A stretch of DNA of 64,000 nt from Bombyx mori (GCF_030269925.1 NC_085130.1:2182501-2246500); one strand, 5' to 3'. Positions 8,848-20,595 are shown, numbered from the stretch's first letter. Notes: generated from the letters alone by a model not told the origin. A program made the numbers and translations.

Positions 8848-9850
8848 TAAACCCTTCTAGCCTTCTCGATAACAAAGCGGTACGCACTACATTAATTAAT
8901 AGACAATTTTCAAAATTGTTCCGTTACAAAAATATTTCTTTAACAATTGCCAACAAAAAAATAACTTTGCCGGAATTCACAAGAAACAACATTCAAATGT
9001 AATTCCTTAAACAAACGTACTTAAATTAATTTGTTTAGTGCTTTTCCGATGCGCAAGTACAAGTCAATCGTCGTCTTAATGGTAGAACAAATATAGTTAC
9101 AATCTGTTACAATTTTCGAGCTGTTATAACTTAAATTGATGAGAGGTATGGTTTAATTCATGGAAAAGCAGCGATTAAGGTCGCTTTTTAGTAGAAGTCA
9201 GTATTTTATAAGCTACTATCCGTACCCGCCCGCTTCGCTGGGCATTTAAAATTAAAATTATTATTTATTGTCATTATTATTAGGGAGCCCAACACTCATA
9301 CAAATATTAGCCTATCCACTAAGTACATGTATTTTCTACATAGATACCAAGTTTCAAGCCAATCTGATGCATGGTTCAGTAGTTATAACGGAACAACCGT
9401 AAAAGACCAATGTAGATTTATACATATAACCTATTGTTATATACATTTGTTATATTATTATATACATATATGACAATTTGGACGATTATATTTTTGAACG
9501 ATTAGTAAATATAACATACTAACTCGGCCGACTTCGAAAAACCTTTGCATTAGGCAATATTTAGGGAAATTTACAAATTCTTCGACATTTTTTTTAATAT
9601 ACAACGTTATTCCTACATCTTAATGTATTTTGTGAGCACATATTAAGTATGTATTTAATAAAAGAAAGACCACTAGACCACTGATTTTTAGTATCTATTT
9701 ACTGACGAATTGCTACATTCCTATTAATATAAGCTGAATTTCATATCGATACAGTGGAGTGCCTGAATATTTCCAACGGAACGCTCCCCTGTTTGTTGCT
9801 TCACTTAAATTCCATACGCCGCGTTTATTTAGTTATCAAATCGATAATAT
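8848..9850. other. AT-rich intergenic DNA with one repeat
   Basis: No coding signal. Only the family H repeat at about 9180-9430 is recognised. Confidence 0.5.
9180..9430 (-). repeat. Interspersed repeat family H, copy 1 (Helitron-like?)
   Basis: Inverted relative of 58724-58960: both include TTATAACTACTGAACCATGCAT, the segment AAACTTGGTAT, and AATACATGTACTTA. A GC-rich end (CGTACCCGCCCGCTTCGCTGGG) resembles the 3' hairpin region of lepidopteran Helitrons. Confidence 0.55.
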
Positions 9851-10091
9851 TGGTGGTAGGACCTTTTGTGAGTCCGCGCGGGTAGGTACCACCACCCTGC
9901 CTACTTCTGCCGTGAAGCAGTAATGCGTTTCGGTTTGAAAGGTGGGGCAGCCGTTGTAACTATACTTGAGACTTTAGAACTTATCTCAAGGTGGGTGGCG
10001 CATTTACGTCGTAGATGTCTATGGGCTCCAGTAACCACTTAACACCAGGTGGGCTGTGAGCTCGTCCACCCATCTAAGCAATAAAAAAAAA
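9851..10091 (+). mobile_element. Bm1-type SINE, body
   Basis: Well-preserved body from GGTGGTAGGACC to the GCAATAAAAAAAAA tail; lacks the tRNA-like head. Confidence 0.92.
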
Positions 10092-10356
10092 GTTTTTTTT
10101 AGCTAATAGCTTTTAACTTGTACCAAACACTTAACGTTTATTCTTTTTGGAATCCACCCGCGAGCTGCGCGTGTGTTCCTAACTCAAAAGGGAATAAGTT
10201 CACGACTGTACGATAATTGAACCATTGAGTCATCATACGCCTACATAAAAATCTTATATTGTTTAACTTGACCATCGATCACCATTCCCTTTCTTATGTA
10301 GCGACTGGGATCTTTTACAATACATACTAAAGCGGAGTGAGAGAGCAGTATGTAAT

Positions 10357-10709
10357 AGCGCCTTAGACACGTCCTTATGGATCCGTCAGATCCAATAGCC
10401 TTTGCATTAGACGCCTTCAGCTCTAACACTAGGAGCAGGCCGGTAACCGTACTCATCTAACTCGACGTGCAACCAAACCCATGCATCAGCTCGCTGAGTT
10501 TCTGGCCGGATCTTCTCAGCGGGTCGCGATTCCGATCCGGCAGTAGATTCATTCGCAAAGCAACTGCTCTTGAGTTGTTAGGTCTCCTTCGGAGGCGCTC
10601 GGGCAACTGTTAGCAAATCCCACCCCTCCTGGCTGAGCCTTTGCTCGCCCACCTGTCCTGGTGTAACTGGAAAGGCGTCAGGGCCACCAGTAATCCTTCA
10701 ATCATAAAA
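10357..10709 (+). mobile_element. LINE 3' end, family C
   Basis: Includes the end of a reverse transcriptase frame (about 10357-10460) and the 3' region GAGTTTCTGGCCGGATCTTCTC, GGTCTCCTTCGGAGGCGCTC, CCACCTGTCCTGGTG, ending near AATCATAAAAAATA. It shares the GAGTTTCTCGCCGGATCTTC core with family B. Confidence 0.8.
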
Positions 10710-10717
10710 AATAGGCT

Positions 10718-10866
10718 GTTCCAGATACGCCCGGATGTGTAGGTGAGCTCACGGGCTCGACCTGAGAGAATTTGCCAACACTAGCCCTAGCAAGAGCAGT
10801 GCTACGCAGAATCTAGCACTGGATTGGAATTGCAACCTGCGAGAAGATCCGACGAGAAACTCACTG
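10718..10866 (-). mobile_element. Family B LINE 3' fragment
   Basis: Minus-strand piece with GTGAGCTCACC, CACTGCTCTTGCTAGGG and GAGTTTCTCGTCGGATC, directly after the family C end. Confidence 0.75.
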
Positions 10867-11089
10867 GTCGAATAGCGTATGATTCTGATAAACATACTCA
10901 CGCGGCTGCATCGAGAAATTAGCGCTGAAGTGATTGTCAGCCGGAATAGTTTTGCCTGTACTTTTGGCTAAAGAAATACAGTGCACGCGGATCCCTTCCA
11001 CTTGGATGGAGGGGTGATGTTAGAGGAAAACCACGTTTGTGTCAATAGTTAATAAGGCCGCTTTCTCATTACTACGAGACACATTGCTT

Positions 11090-11281
11090 TTTTAGTGATC
11101 GGGCGTATTTAATAGCCCGCATGGTTAGGTACCACAATTCTGCCCGTTTCTTCCACGACCAATACAAATGAGGTTTTGACCTCATATTTCAATATGACAC
11201 ACCTCACATTTATAGTAAAGCTATAGAAAAAACCAATTTACGTGAGCCGTGAGTTCATTCACTGATTTAGTGCAATAAAAT
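11090..11281 (+). mobile_element. Ancient Bm1-like SINE relic
   Basis: Only scattered identity to the body: GTTAGGTACCAC, TCTTCCACGACC, ACCTCATATTTCAATATG, GTGAGCCGTGAGTTC and a GTGCAATAAAA end. Confidence 0.4.
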
Positions 11282-11860
11282 CTGTAAGTAAAAGTTTTAA
11301 AGTCGTAATTCGCATATATCCTTGCGTAATTAATATTAACTTTAACTATAAATCATAGACCCCTACAACATAAGCAACAATTTTTAATATCTATTAGTGT
11401 ACTAAGTAATTAAGTATCGAATTTGTTCAAGAAAAAAAATTTTTTTTTTGAGCGCTTCGACAAAGTACATAATTATATCTTCAATGCTCCGTGCACACGA
11501 AGGCATTGAAAATTAAAATAAATACACGAAATTGAACCTTAAAGTCACATCAAAATGCTATGTCTCTACTCGCCCCGAAATACTTCGGCGAAACGAAATT
11601 TCTTTAGCAACAGAAAACTAACATTATGACCAATATGACATCATTGTATCCTCAATTATGCAGGCTCATTTACATTCACCGAGCGTTTTACGAGTTCCAC
11701 TAAAATAATAGGGTTATGGAACGTTACGAGCTTTAAAAGTGAAGCGGTTTATAAATGTATTAGAGGACAATTTCGATGACTTTGTGATTGAATTTTATAG
11801 TGATGTTTTGCTTAGTGCTAACGCGTCAAGAACCTTGCCCATGGATAATTTTTTTATGCC
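11282..11860. other. AT-rich intergenic DNA, nothing recognised
   Basis: No long open frame, repeat or RNA signal seen. Confidence 0.5.
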
Positions 11861-12045
11861 GACTCTACCCATTTCCATCATTAGACACTGTTCAGATTCT
11901 GAACGTCAAAATGTTAGCGAGTGACATCCACCATGACACCAATTCTCTTTCAAATCCAGCCACCAAGTCTAAGTTATTAATTTAAGTCTTTAATTTGTCA
12001 TTTAAGGGTTCAATAAATATCATCAAACAATAAATACAGTCCACG
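11861..12045 (+). repeat. Interspersed repeat family L, copy 2
   Basis: Same orientation and similar sequence to 2862-3073, ending AATAAATACAGTCCACGCTC. Confidence 0.6.
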
Positions 12046-12131
12046 CTCCCATCTCCTGTGAAAGAATCGGATCGATGACCTTAAAAAAATACAATTTGAC
12101 AACCGACACTTAACCGTCATTTTAATTTAAA

Positions 12132-12539
12132 TCTATATATTAATACGTGAAGCAAAAACTTTGTATCCCTTTTTACGAAAATTGCGCGGACGGAGGAGTA
12201 TGAAATTTTCCACACTTATAGAGAATATAGAGAAGAAGTGCACAATGCTAATATTTTTTTTAAATAATGCATAAAAGATACATTAAATCAATAAAGAAAA
12301 CATTACACACACTACGTTCCATGTATTTGACGCACACACGCATGCATATTGTTAAACTTTTGTTCTTGACGTCTGTTGTCAAATTGAGATTAAATATTTG
12401 TTTGTCTTTGTTAATATTTTTTATAATGTAGTCTTGGCGAAATTTGTGATTATAGAAGTATAAAATACAATCATAATAGTGTACAAACTTACAATTCCAA
12501 TTAATTATAGTCGAATTTCGACTACTGCGGGACCTCTAG
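12132..12539 (+). mobile_element. Non-autonomous Helitron (type I), complete
   Basis: Starts TCTATATATTAATACGTGAAG and ends CTAG at 12536-12539. A 13-base perfect palindrome (GTCGAATTTCGAC, 12510-12522) lies 13 bases before the final CTAG. It is flanked by A (12131) and T (12540) without duplication. These are the classical Helitron end rules. No Rep/helicase is encoded. Relatives: 25799, 41683, 42603 and 34791. Confidence 0.88.
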
Positions 12540-12900
12540 TTTAATTTAAATTTAGCCTATTTTTCCGCTGTTTGTAAAATTGCTGTAACATGTCATAGTG
12601 TTTTATAAGAGATTGCTGTACATGCCTGTAACTGGCTTACATACCAGTAATTAATTTTATACATGTTAATTTTAAGCTTGAATGTTTTGTGTGTATTGCT
12701 GTTGGTGTGTCTAAATAGATAAATAAATAAAGTCGTTGGCGCTTCACCGACTGGAAAACGTAACACCGGCTAGAAATCCCAATAGACACACGGTATCTTG
12801 TAATACGAAGTAAGCATCTAATCCGTCCAGAAACTTCGCTTATACGACTCCAGTTTCACAATAATACTAAGCGCGAGACTGTTTTGAGGCTTAATGAAAA

Positions 12901-12984
12901 GAGCTTTGATAGTCATTCCCGGTTTAAGTGGCGGATGAAAAAGAGCTTTGATAGACATTCCCGGTTTAAGTGGCGGATGAAAGG
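12901..12984. repeat. 42-bp tandem duplication
   Basis: Two near-identical 42-bp units starting GAGCTTTGATAG (12901 and 12943). The motif AGTCATTCCC recurs at 13362 after the RTE fragment. Confidence 0.85.
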
Positions 12985-13361
12985 CCATTGCATGCAGCAG
13001 AGATGCGAATGTTGCGATGGATGTGTGGAGTAACAAGAATGGATAGAATACGGAATGAATATGTTAGAAGAAGTCTGAAAGTGGCACCTTTGACAGAGAA
13101 GCTGAGAAGTGCGCATTGGGATGGTATGGACATGTGATGAGACGAAATGAAAATGAGGTTAGTAAGAAAGTGTTAATTATGAATATGGAAGGATATAGAG
13201 GAAGAGGTAAACCTAAGATGAAATGAATGGATTGCGTGAAAGACGACATGGGTAAGAGGGGAGTGAGCGAAAAAATTGTATATGACTGAGGAGCATGGAA
13301 GGAGAAAACATGTTACGCCGACCCTAGGTGACTGGGAGAAGGGCAGGAGAATGATGAAATG
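12985..13361 (+). pseudogene. RTE-like LINE C-terminal remnant (family E2), broken
   Basis: Translates in pieces to EMRMLRWMCGVTRMD, RNEYVRRSLKVAPLTEKLR, then after a frameshift LGWYGHVMRRNENEV, MEGYRGRGKPK, MDCVKDDMGKRGVSE and KTCYADPR. At least one frameshift (near 13110) and two internal stops (TGA near 13225 and 13288) break it. The motif set is the C-terminus of an RTE-type retroelement protein; 33752-34046 is a relative. Confidence 0.78.
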
Positions 13362-13379
13362 AGTCATTCCCAGTTTCGA

Positions 13380-14006
13380 GACTCGAATGATTTCAGTAAT
13401 ACCGACACAATTAATCGTTATTATTAGCACGTGCTTTTTGGCTGGCAAGGGTAGACGAGCTAAAGTTTGTATGAGCCACAATATTTCATTCGCAACGCTC
13501 CCATTCGTGTTCTCTTATAAAATTTCACACACCATTAACTTTGATAGCGTTACTAAGAATAATTTTGCGTTTATTTCGGCGTGCGTATTTTTATTGCTGG
13601 TTGTGTTACTCGGCATGTTTACAAGACTAATTAAATTAAGGTATTGTTCAATAAATCTCTGGGACACGCAAAATCCTAGGCGAGAATTGGTAGAGCATAT
13701 GGTTTGGTTTTTTTTTTACCACAGGCGATTCATCTTTTACTGGAGTAAATCCCAATGCGAATGAAACCACCCAACTTGAGTTCTGAGGTTTACGTCTATT
13801 GTAGTTTAGTTTATAACGGCTATCTGGCACTTCAAAGTGATAAGAAATTACTGCTTAGCGGCATAAATACCTTGAGTGAAAATTGAATCTAGTTTTCACT
13901 ATACCTCCAAAATTCCCCAATTCCTATCTTAAGCATCGCCGCTAACCAATTATGATTACCGCAGAGGATGTCTTCATTGTAATAGAAAATTTTGGTAACG
14001 CACGAC
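13380..14006. other. Intergenic DNA, nothing recognised
   Basis: The longest open frame (13387-13764, plus) is AT-rich and matches no family I know. Confidence 0.5.
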
Positions 14007-14243
14007 TGGTGGTAGGACCTCTTGCGAGTCCGCACGGGTAGGTACCGCCTTTCCCTTTTCAGCCGTGAAGCAGTAATGCGTTTCGGTTTGAAGAGTGGGG
14101 CAGCCATTGCAACTATACTGAGACCTTAAAACTCAAATTTCAAAGGTGGGTGGCGGCATTTACTTTATACATGTCTATGGGCTCCGGTAATCAATTAACA
14201 CCAGGTGGGCTGTGAGCTTGACCACCCACCTATACAATAAAAA
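14007..14243 (+). mobile_element. Bm1-type SINE, body
   Basis: From CTGGTGGTAGGACCTCTTGCG to CAATAAAAAAAAC, moderately diverged. Confidence 0.88.
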
Positions 14244-14617
14244 AAACTACTTTTGCAAAAAGTGCCTTTGTACGGAATTTTATGAAGTCACATTCTAAAG
14301 AATCGATTCTGGATCGGATTGATTTGATATTTTAAATATTACGCTGATGTTCGTTTGATTCTAAAAAAACCGCTAAAATATATTTAAAAAGTACGGGTTT
14401 TTAAAAAAAGCTTTCAACATTCCTACTAAACGATAATAATTGTACGTTTCTCTACCTTCTCCGAGCGTCGTGAATGTTCATTCAGAAATACGCAATGGAG
14501 CTGCGAATATTCACTTCAAATTTTTAAATATTAATTGTGGAGAAATATTAACTAAATTAGTATCTAAGATGAGTTTTTTGAGAATTTATGGAACTTTTCC
14601 ACGTATATTTCTGTTGA

Positions 14618-14675
14618 TTATTACTGTCACTGTTATTATTAGACTGATTATTATTGTCACTATTATTATTAGACG
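14618..14675. repeat. Imperfect 30-bp tandem pair, ATT-rich
   Basis: Two units around ATTATTACTGTCACTGTTA and ATTATTATTGTCACTATTA. Confidence 0.6.
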
Positions 14676-14815
14676 CCGTGCGATTATCGTTTATAAAGCT
14701 TTTGTCTATTTCGATTGTACATATATTATAAGGTTGTCATACGGAGCAAAAGACGGAACGTTGTCCAAAATACGTCATTTCCCCTCATTTTTATTAATTA
14801 TTATTATTATTATTG

Positions 14816-15048
14816 TTTTATTGCTTAGCTGGGTAGACGAGCTCACAGTTCACCCAGTGTTAAGTGGTTACTGGAGCCCATAGACATCTACAACGTAAAT
14901 GCGCCAAGTAAATGCGTAACCTTGAGATTTAAGTTCTAAGGTATCAAGTATAGTTACAACGGCTGCTCCACCCTTCAAACCGAAACACATTACTGCTTCA
15001 CGGCAGAAATAGGCAGGGTAGTGTACTCACAAGAGGTCCTACCACCAG
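14816..15048 (-). mobile_element. Bm1-type SINE, body
   Basis: Minus-strand copy from TTTATTGCTTAGCTGGG to AGAGGTCCTACCACCAG. Confidence 0.9.
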
Positions 15049-16927
15049 TAAAAGTTATAAATTCATTGCCCGTTTTAGACAGATATAGTTCTTCATTATT
15101 ATTTTTGCTTTGCTGACCGAATGCGTTATCGATCCGCTGTAATCATAGCGTGAAAGTCACTATCACAGAACTTGTTATCGTCTTGGTCTATCTTCAGTTA
15201 TAATGATGTGACATCATCAGAACTATTCTAACATAAGCCGATCCTTAATTTAAATATATTTATTAGTCGCAAATCCTCTTTTTGCGAGATCAAATGAATA
15301 ACGCCGCGTTTTTAAAGCGCGTTTCTAAAGCGCTCGTGCGTGACGACCGATAGCGGCACGAACCCGTCCGTTCCTTTGTACACCACAACATGAATACCAA
15401 TCCATCAGCTTATGGACATCGGGAAAAGACAGCGTGTCGGTCGATAGTTCGCGGATAGAATACTAAAAAGGGGACTCGACTTCATATTATGTAAATATCG
15501 GATACTTTGTACATTGAGGGCTTAGAAATGACTTTTTGCTGTGTCGGGTTTCACGGTCGTTTGATTTCGAAGCTATTTGACACTGTCCTATTGTTGAATT
15601 AGTGGATGAATGGGAGGATTCTGCTAAATGGGTTTGTAAGATCAGGCTAAATCCAAATTCTGACAATACCGCCGTTTCCAGAGACCACTTTTGTCAAGTA
15701 CTCCAATGAAGTGAATTTCCCTTGCCAGGGGAAAAACTATCTGGATATTCTGAAGGATTCACTTTAAGGTTTTTTTGGAGATGAATATTTTGGTGAATTA
15801 GCTGGAAACCTAGTAAAGTTCACTTCAGAGTTGAACGGGAATATATTGTCTCTATAAAAGCGTTGATAATCACGATGATTCTGTTCACGATTTCATTGAA
15901 TTGTCAGTTGGGCTGTACTATTGAAGGATATCGTGAGATCATCTCACGCATCGACTAAGACCACTGCCATCGATAGATCAGATGCTCGTGAGCTCTTAAC
16001 TTACCTTACCCCCATTCTGTCTCGGTTGATTTCTCTCTCAACCGGGTTGTTGTGACACGGTTTTTAACAGACAGGGGTTTTATCCCGTTTTGCTTCTAAA
16101 GTGTGGGCTAAAGTTTGACGATGTTCTTCTGCTTCAAATAGATCATCCCATGGGATAGGCATGACTCAGACGTTAAGCCTGATTACAGCTTTTACTCGTG
16201 TTCAAACTTCTAATGCAATCACCCTCTTTAAGACATATGATCGAACGGTTAACTAGCGAACTTACTAATAATTCCACATTCAGCGGACTCAAACTAAGAT
16301 TACAGTTCGTGCTATTTCTGTTGCAATCACGTACGAACAAATACGCACACAATCAAACTTTCCAAATATCGTTCACTGACTCTGATAGGTAACGCATTAT
16401 TAACTACTTACTAAACCAAAAAACCGGTATGCAATAGCCTTGCTGTTCTTCAAACTGGAACAGCTATTTGGGATGGTGATGATGGTGAGCAGACGGTGGT
16501 AGTTACAATTTAGGCTGACAAATCCGCCTTAGCACCAATAAGAATGAGTAAAAAGTGTTAGGTCTCCAATTAGCCAACCATGAACCGGGCACTTTTGATC
16601 CTGCTTCATATTGCTCTGACCTATTCTCTAAGTCGACGTGAACCGCGTTGTTCGTAAAGCATTAATTGCAGTTAATTAAAATGGCCCCATTTCGTTTCGA
16701 TTCATCATGGATGTCACTAAAATACATACCAGACAAAGAATGCTCATTCAAAAAAAAAAAATGAATCATACATGGCTGGCAATGAAAGCGGCTCTAAAAT
16801 TAAACAGAAGCAGTAATGCCAATATTCTTTGATACTGTGGTACAAAGAAATTACGTTTAAAATTATGTTTACGTCATAATCATAATAATTTTTGCACCAT
16901 TGCACGCGATACGCTTAAATAAGTAAT
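15049..16927. other. Intergenic DNA, nothing recognised
   Basis: About 1.9 kb with no coding signal. A TATAAAA box-like sequence at 15853-15859 stands alone without supporting context. Confidence 0.5.
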
Positions 16928-17295
16928 TTGCGGGGGTGCTTTTCAGGATATTATCAAAATAACCTTTCTACTCATATCTGTTCATAAAATATTTATAACT
17001 ACTGATACCATGCACCCCACGCTTTTTTTTACAATAAAATCATTTTTTCTTACACTATTTCTAATTTAAATTTATTAAAATTTATTTTCCAATTTTTTAT
17101 TTTCTATAAAAGCGTATTTGTTAGTTTTTATTTATTTTTTAAATATTGAATTGTCATCGATCCTTAATAAGCATATCAAATTTCGAGTTAATCCGACGTT
17201 TTGAAGGGGGTCAAAATCATATTCAAAGATTCCGTTACAGTCATACTAACATGCATACGTCTGAAGCTAATAAAAGCATATTAAAATGACACGAC
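16928..17295 (+). repeat. Interspersed repeat family M, copy 1
   Basis: Shares with 20740-21113 the strings GGTGCTTTTCAGGATATTAT, ACAATAAAATCATTTTT, CGAGTTAATCCGACGTTTTG and CAAAGATTCCGTTACA, in the same order. Class unknown; this type of sequence is common in Lepidoptera. Confidence 0.75.
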
Positions 17296-18288
17296 GCGCG
17301 GGGTCTATGCCCCCGCGGGAACACGGTCAGCATCTGCATTTGTATTGTATTGCGGGCTAAATATGAAGCTACTAAAACAATAGATATTTAAGACTTTGCG
17401 ATACACCACATTGTAAGCCCATACGGGTACTTTAATCCTCTGTGGCGTCAAGCGCCCATGGATTCCGATAGACCCGCTCCAGTATCCATAAAATCAAATC
17501 ACAAGCACATATTTCGGCCTTGACCGGATAAAGGTTGTCAATTTTTTTCTCATTCCGTTGGCAGCCCTGGTTAAAATAAAACGGTCGTTACGCTGGCAGT
17601 ACAGATACAATTTACGAAAGCATTAAGCTTTTACGAGTAACAGGAAAGCAAGCGTCGCTTTTGGATGAAATTTTTGGGCTTAATCATACTGCGACAGTGA
17701 CAGAGTGAACAGGAATTAAAGCAACAACAAAAAATTGTTTTGCTATTGAAGTAATTGGTACCGCCGCTAATGGATGCTGGAATAACCGAGCCGCTGCGTA
17801 TCAAGAACTCACCTTAAGCGTAGTTGGAAAAAAGATATTTTATAGTTCTCGGGAAACATCATGGGGGTTTTTGTCTGAAGGATTACACGTGGTGAAAGTT
17901 ACTGAAGAAGATGCTCCAACGGATATCGTTTTGAATCATTCAATTACTTTTGTCATTCGCTGAATTTGTGTAGTTGCTACTGCTGTGACGGGTAGCCATC
18001 ATACAATTTAAGATATTTGACAGATGCCTGAATCTCATTTACGACATTTTCAAGATAAGTTTGCTTAAATACAAGTTCCGAACGACAACATTTGGCACCG
18101 TCGGTCTACCGAGCAATTTCACCCGCTCCGTGGAAGATCTTCGCTTCGTCGTTACCTCCAAAGTGGAAGAATGACCAAAGTACCTGGACCGTCGGGGTAG
18201 CAGCGTCGGTATACCACCATTCTGCCTAATTTTCTAATGAATCAGTGACACCTGTTAGTTGGAGGAGTCGGGACGAACGTTTGATACT
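17296..18288. other. Intergenic DNA, nothing recognised
   Basis: No long open frame and no recognised repeat. Confidence 0.5.
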
Positions 18289-18662
18289 GTTACGCCGGTA
18301 AGAGTAACGCCATCTATCGCCGAATAGTCGAACGAATATCGAAGGATCTAGTAGCACATAGAACACTTGAGAAGTACAACGCCATCTATTGTCAAATAGC
18401 GGAAACACAATACTCGAAATGTGTGGAATATTATCGATCATTCTAGGGATGTGGTATCGGCTATAAAAGCGTTGCAGAGATGGTACGCAGTCAGTCAGTA
18501 ATCGGAGTTACTCGAAGCGAAACTGCAAACGGATCACCTGAAGCGAAGCCGAAGAAGCGGATTCAGAGTTTTAAAGTGTTTGTTGAGTGTTTTAAGTGTT
18601 GAATACATCTTTTAGTTGTACTTTGTTGGAATTTTATTTATCCCGAACCCCAACTAGTAACA
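18289..18662 (+). mobile_element. Probable LTR (solo or partial) with promoter
   Basis: Starts TGTTACGCCGGTAAGAGTAA and may end at AACTAGTAACA (TG...CA). It contains a TATA box 29 bp before an arthropod initiator TCAGT and a GT/T-rich downstream part. Gypsy-type LTRs of insects often look like this. No primer-binding site or gag/pol was seen, and no target duplication is clear, so the right border is uncertain. Confidence 0.55.
18462..18495 (+). promoter_or_regulatory. TATA box plus initiator in the LTR
   Basis: TATAAAA at 18462-18468 and TCAGT at 18491-18495, the spacing expected of an arthropod core promoter. Confidence 0.55.
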
Positions 18663-18790
18663 ATATTTTTTACGCAACACTATTGGGATGTCGAACGTTT
18701 CTGCCACGCACCATCCCGCCTTCGAATGAACTTCCACCACCGTGTACTTCCACCAGCGCTATCACTTATCTTTCTTTAAGCCATGTCTAT
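18640..18790 (+). mobile_element. Diverged CR1/Jockey-like LINE coding fragment
   Basis: Translation includes RTFLPRTIPPSNELPPP, a degenerate form of FLPRTIRLWNELPS of family D. Confidence 0.5.
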
Positions 18791-18879
18791 GCTGAGCACT
18801 CAGTGGTGGGCTGCAACTTGCTTATGCTATTGGCATTGCTGCTAATTAACACCAGAAGTGTTAAAACTAAGCGTACTTT

Positions 18880-19122
18880 TTTTTATTGCTTTGTTGGGTA
18901 GACGAGCTCACAGCCCACCTAGTGGTAAGTGGTTACTGGAGCCCATAGACATCTACAACGTAAACGCCGTCACCCACCTTGAGATATAAGTTCTAAGGTC
19001 TCAGTATAGTTACAACGGCTGCCCCACCCTTCAAACCGAAACGCATTACTGCTATACGGCAGAAATAGGCAAGGTGGAGGTACCTAGCCGTGCGGACTCA
19101 CAAGAGTTTCTACCACCAGTAA
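18880..19122 (-). mobile_element. Bm1-type SINE, body
   Basis: Minus-strand body from TTTTATTGCTTTGTTGGG to TTTCTACCACCAG. Confidence 0.9.
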
Positions 19123-19410
19123 AAAGCTTTTGAAAACTAACTTTCCTTGGTTATAATTTAATGCGGTCTCGCCACGACTCTACATAAGCCATCCAATTAA
19201 AACACAAAAGCTTGATAATTCGCAAATAATTAAGCAAGATTAATAAAGCCATGCCCCGAAATAGATCCTCGACCCAAATCGGCTTTGGGAATTAGAGCAC
19301 CATTTATTATGTTTTATTGGATATAAACAATTCTTGATATTAATGTTGACCCGACACGGAAACGTTTAGTTTAATAGGTTCGATGCGATACTTTTATTTT
19401 TTTCATTTTT

Positions 19411-19622
19411 TTATTTTTTATATCCTACCTATTCTAGTGACCTCGAGGGGTCATGCTGATTCACAGAACGAGTAGGTGACCTTACAGAGCTCTAGCCCGG
19501 TGACGTTGCTAACACTAGCCCTAGCAAGAGCAGTGCTTCTCAGAGTCTACTACCGGATCGGAAACGCGATCTACTTAGAAGATACGGGGAGAAACTCAGT
19601 GGGCTATTGGTTAATCTGTGGG
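19411..19622 (-). mobile_element. Family B LINE 3' end
   Basis: Minus strand: T-run for poly(A), then TAGGTAGG-like end, GATCCGGTAGTAGACTC and GAGTTTCTCCCCG. Confidence 0.75.
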
Positions 19623-19716
19623 TTAGTTAGTGTGTAATTAGGGTGTAGTCTGTGGGGTAATTTTCTCGCCGAACTCTTGATGCTGATGCGATATTTGGGG
19701 CTATAATCGCATTTTG

Positions 19717-20060
19717 AAGTTGTCGTCGCTTGAAAAACGCCTGGTGCATTCGTATTGAGCGATGCGACTGTACCAGTGTTCGAATCCAGCAGACTAGTAC
19801 CATTTTTTCTATTGAAATACGTATTTGACAATTGTGCACGACGCCCATAACATTAGAGTTTGCGTAATAACCGGTGATAGGACATCTCGTGACGCGCCTA
19901 TTTCTGCCGTGAAGCAGTAATGCGTTTCGGTTTGAGGGCGGGGCAGCTGTTGTACTGTTAAAAGTGAAACTCATGTTGCAAGGTGGATGGCGGGCGGCAT
20001 TTACGTTGTAGATGTCTATGGGCTCCGGTAACCGCTTAACATCAGGTGGGCTGTGAGTTC
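19717..20060 (+). mobile_element. Bm1-type SINE with tRNA-like head, diverged
   Basis: The head GGTGCATTCGTATTGAGCGATG with B box TGTTCGAATCC (near 19775) is followed by the body (GATAGGACATCTCGTG to GGTGGGCTGTGAG). No poly(A) retained; the centre has a deletion. Confidence 0.75.
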
Positions 20061-20595
20061 GTGGCACAATCAGTTAAATCCACTGGTACACTTCATCATC
20101 ATCATCAGCCCACTCCACTGCTGGCATATCTCAATCCACACCACTGAGTCCGGTTTTCGGCTCTCATCATCCACCTCCTGCCGGCCACCCTTCGGAGGCT
20201 AACGCACCACCTAACCAGGGGGCGTCTCACGTTAAGTTTTCCAATTGCACACTTAAATCCTAGTGATTACTATCTAAAAGTAGTATAATGAAAACAATAA
20301 ACGCGAAACCGCAAAAGTAATGTTAATTGAGTCCACATTAGATCTCCTTAAGCTTGTTGTCTTTATTCGGACCGCGGCTTCGGATAGCATTAGTGCTTTG
20401 CGGCAGAAATAGGCCTAACATGAAGTATTATAACGCCGCATTGTAATTCAACACACGATACCGACGAGTCTGTGACAGAACGTCAAGTGACCGCCGTACT
20501 GATTCAATATTATTTATAAATCGTGATTCAGCCCCAGCTGCTCAAATAACTTGTGTTTATTATTAGACTGATTCAGTTAATGCTCCTTAAGGGTT
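20061..20595. other. Intergenic DNA with a possible LINE 3' end
   Basis: (ATC)n at 20095-20108 followed by CCACCTCCTGCCGGCCACCC may be a minus-strand LINE 3' end of unknown family; otherwise nothing recognised. Confidence 0.35.

Noticed and set aside
13387..13764. Open frame of 125 codons
   Set aside because: AT-rich, no family motif, no splice or promoter context; overlaps a minus-strand frame of equal length.
14440..14883. Open frame of 147 codons rich in Ile and Val
   Set aside because: Produced by ATT-rich repeats and the edge of a Bm1; not a membrane protein gene.
15853..15859. TATAAAA as a gene promoter
   Set aside because: No initiator, no downstream coding sequence and no LTR context.
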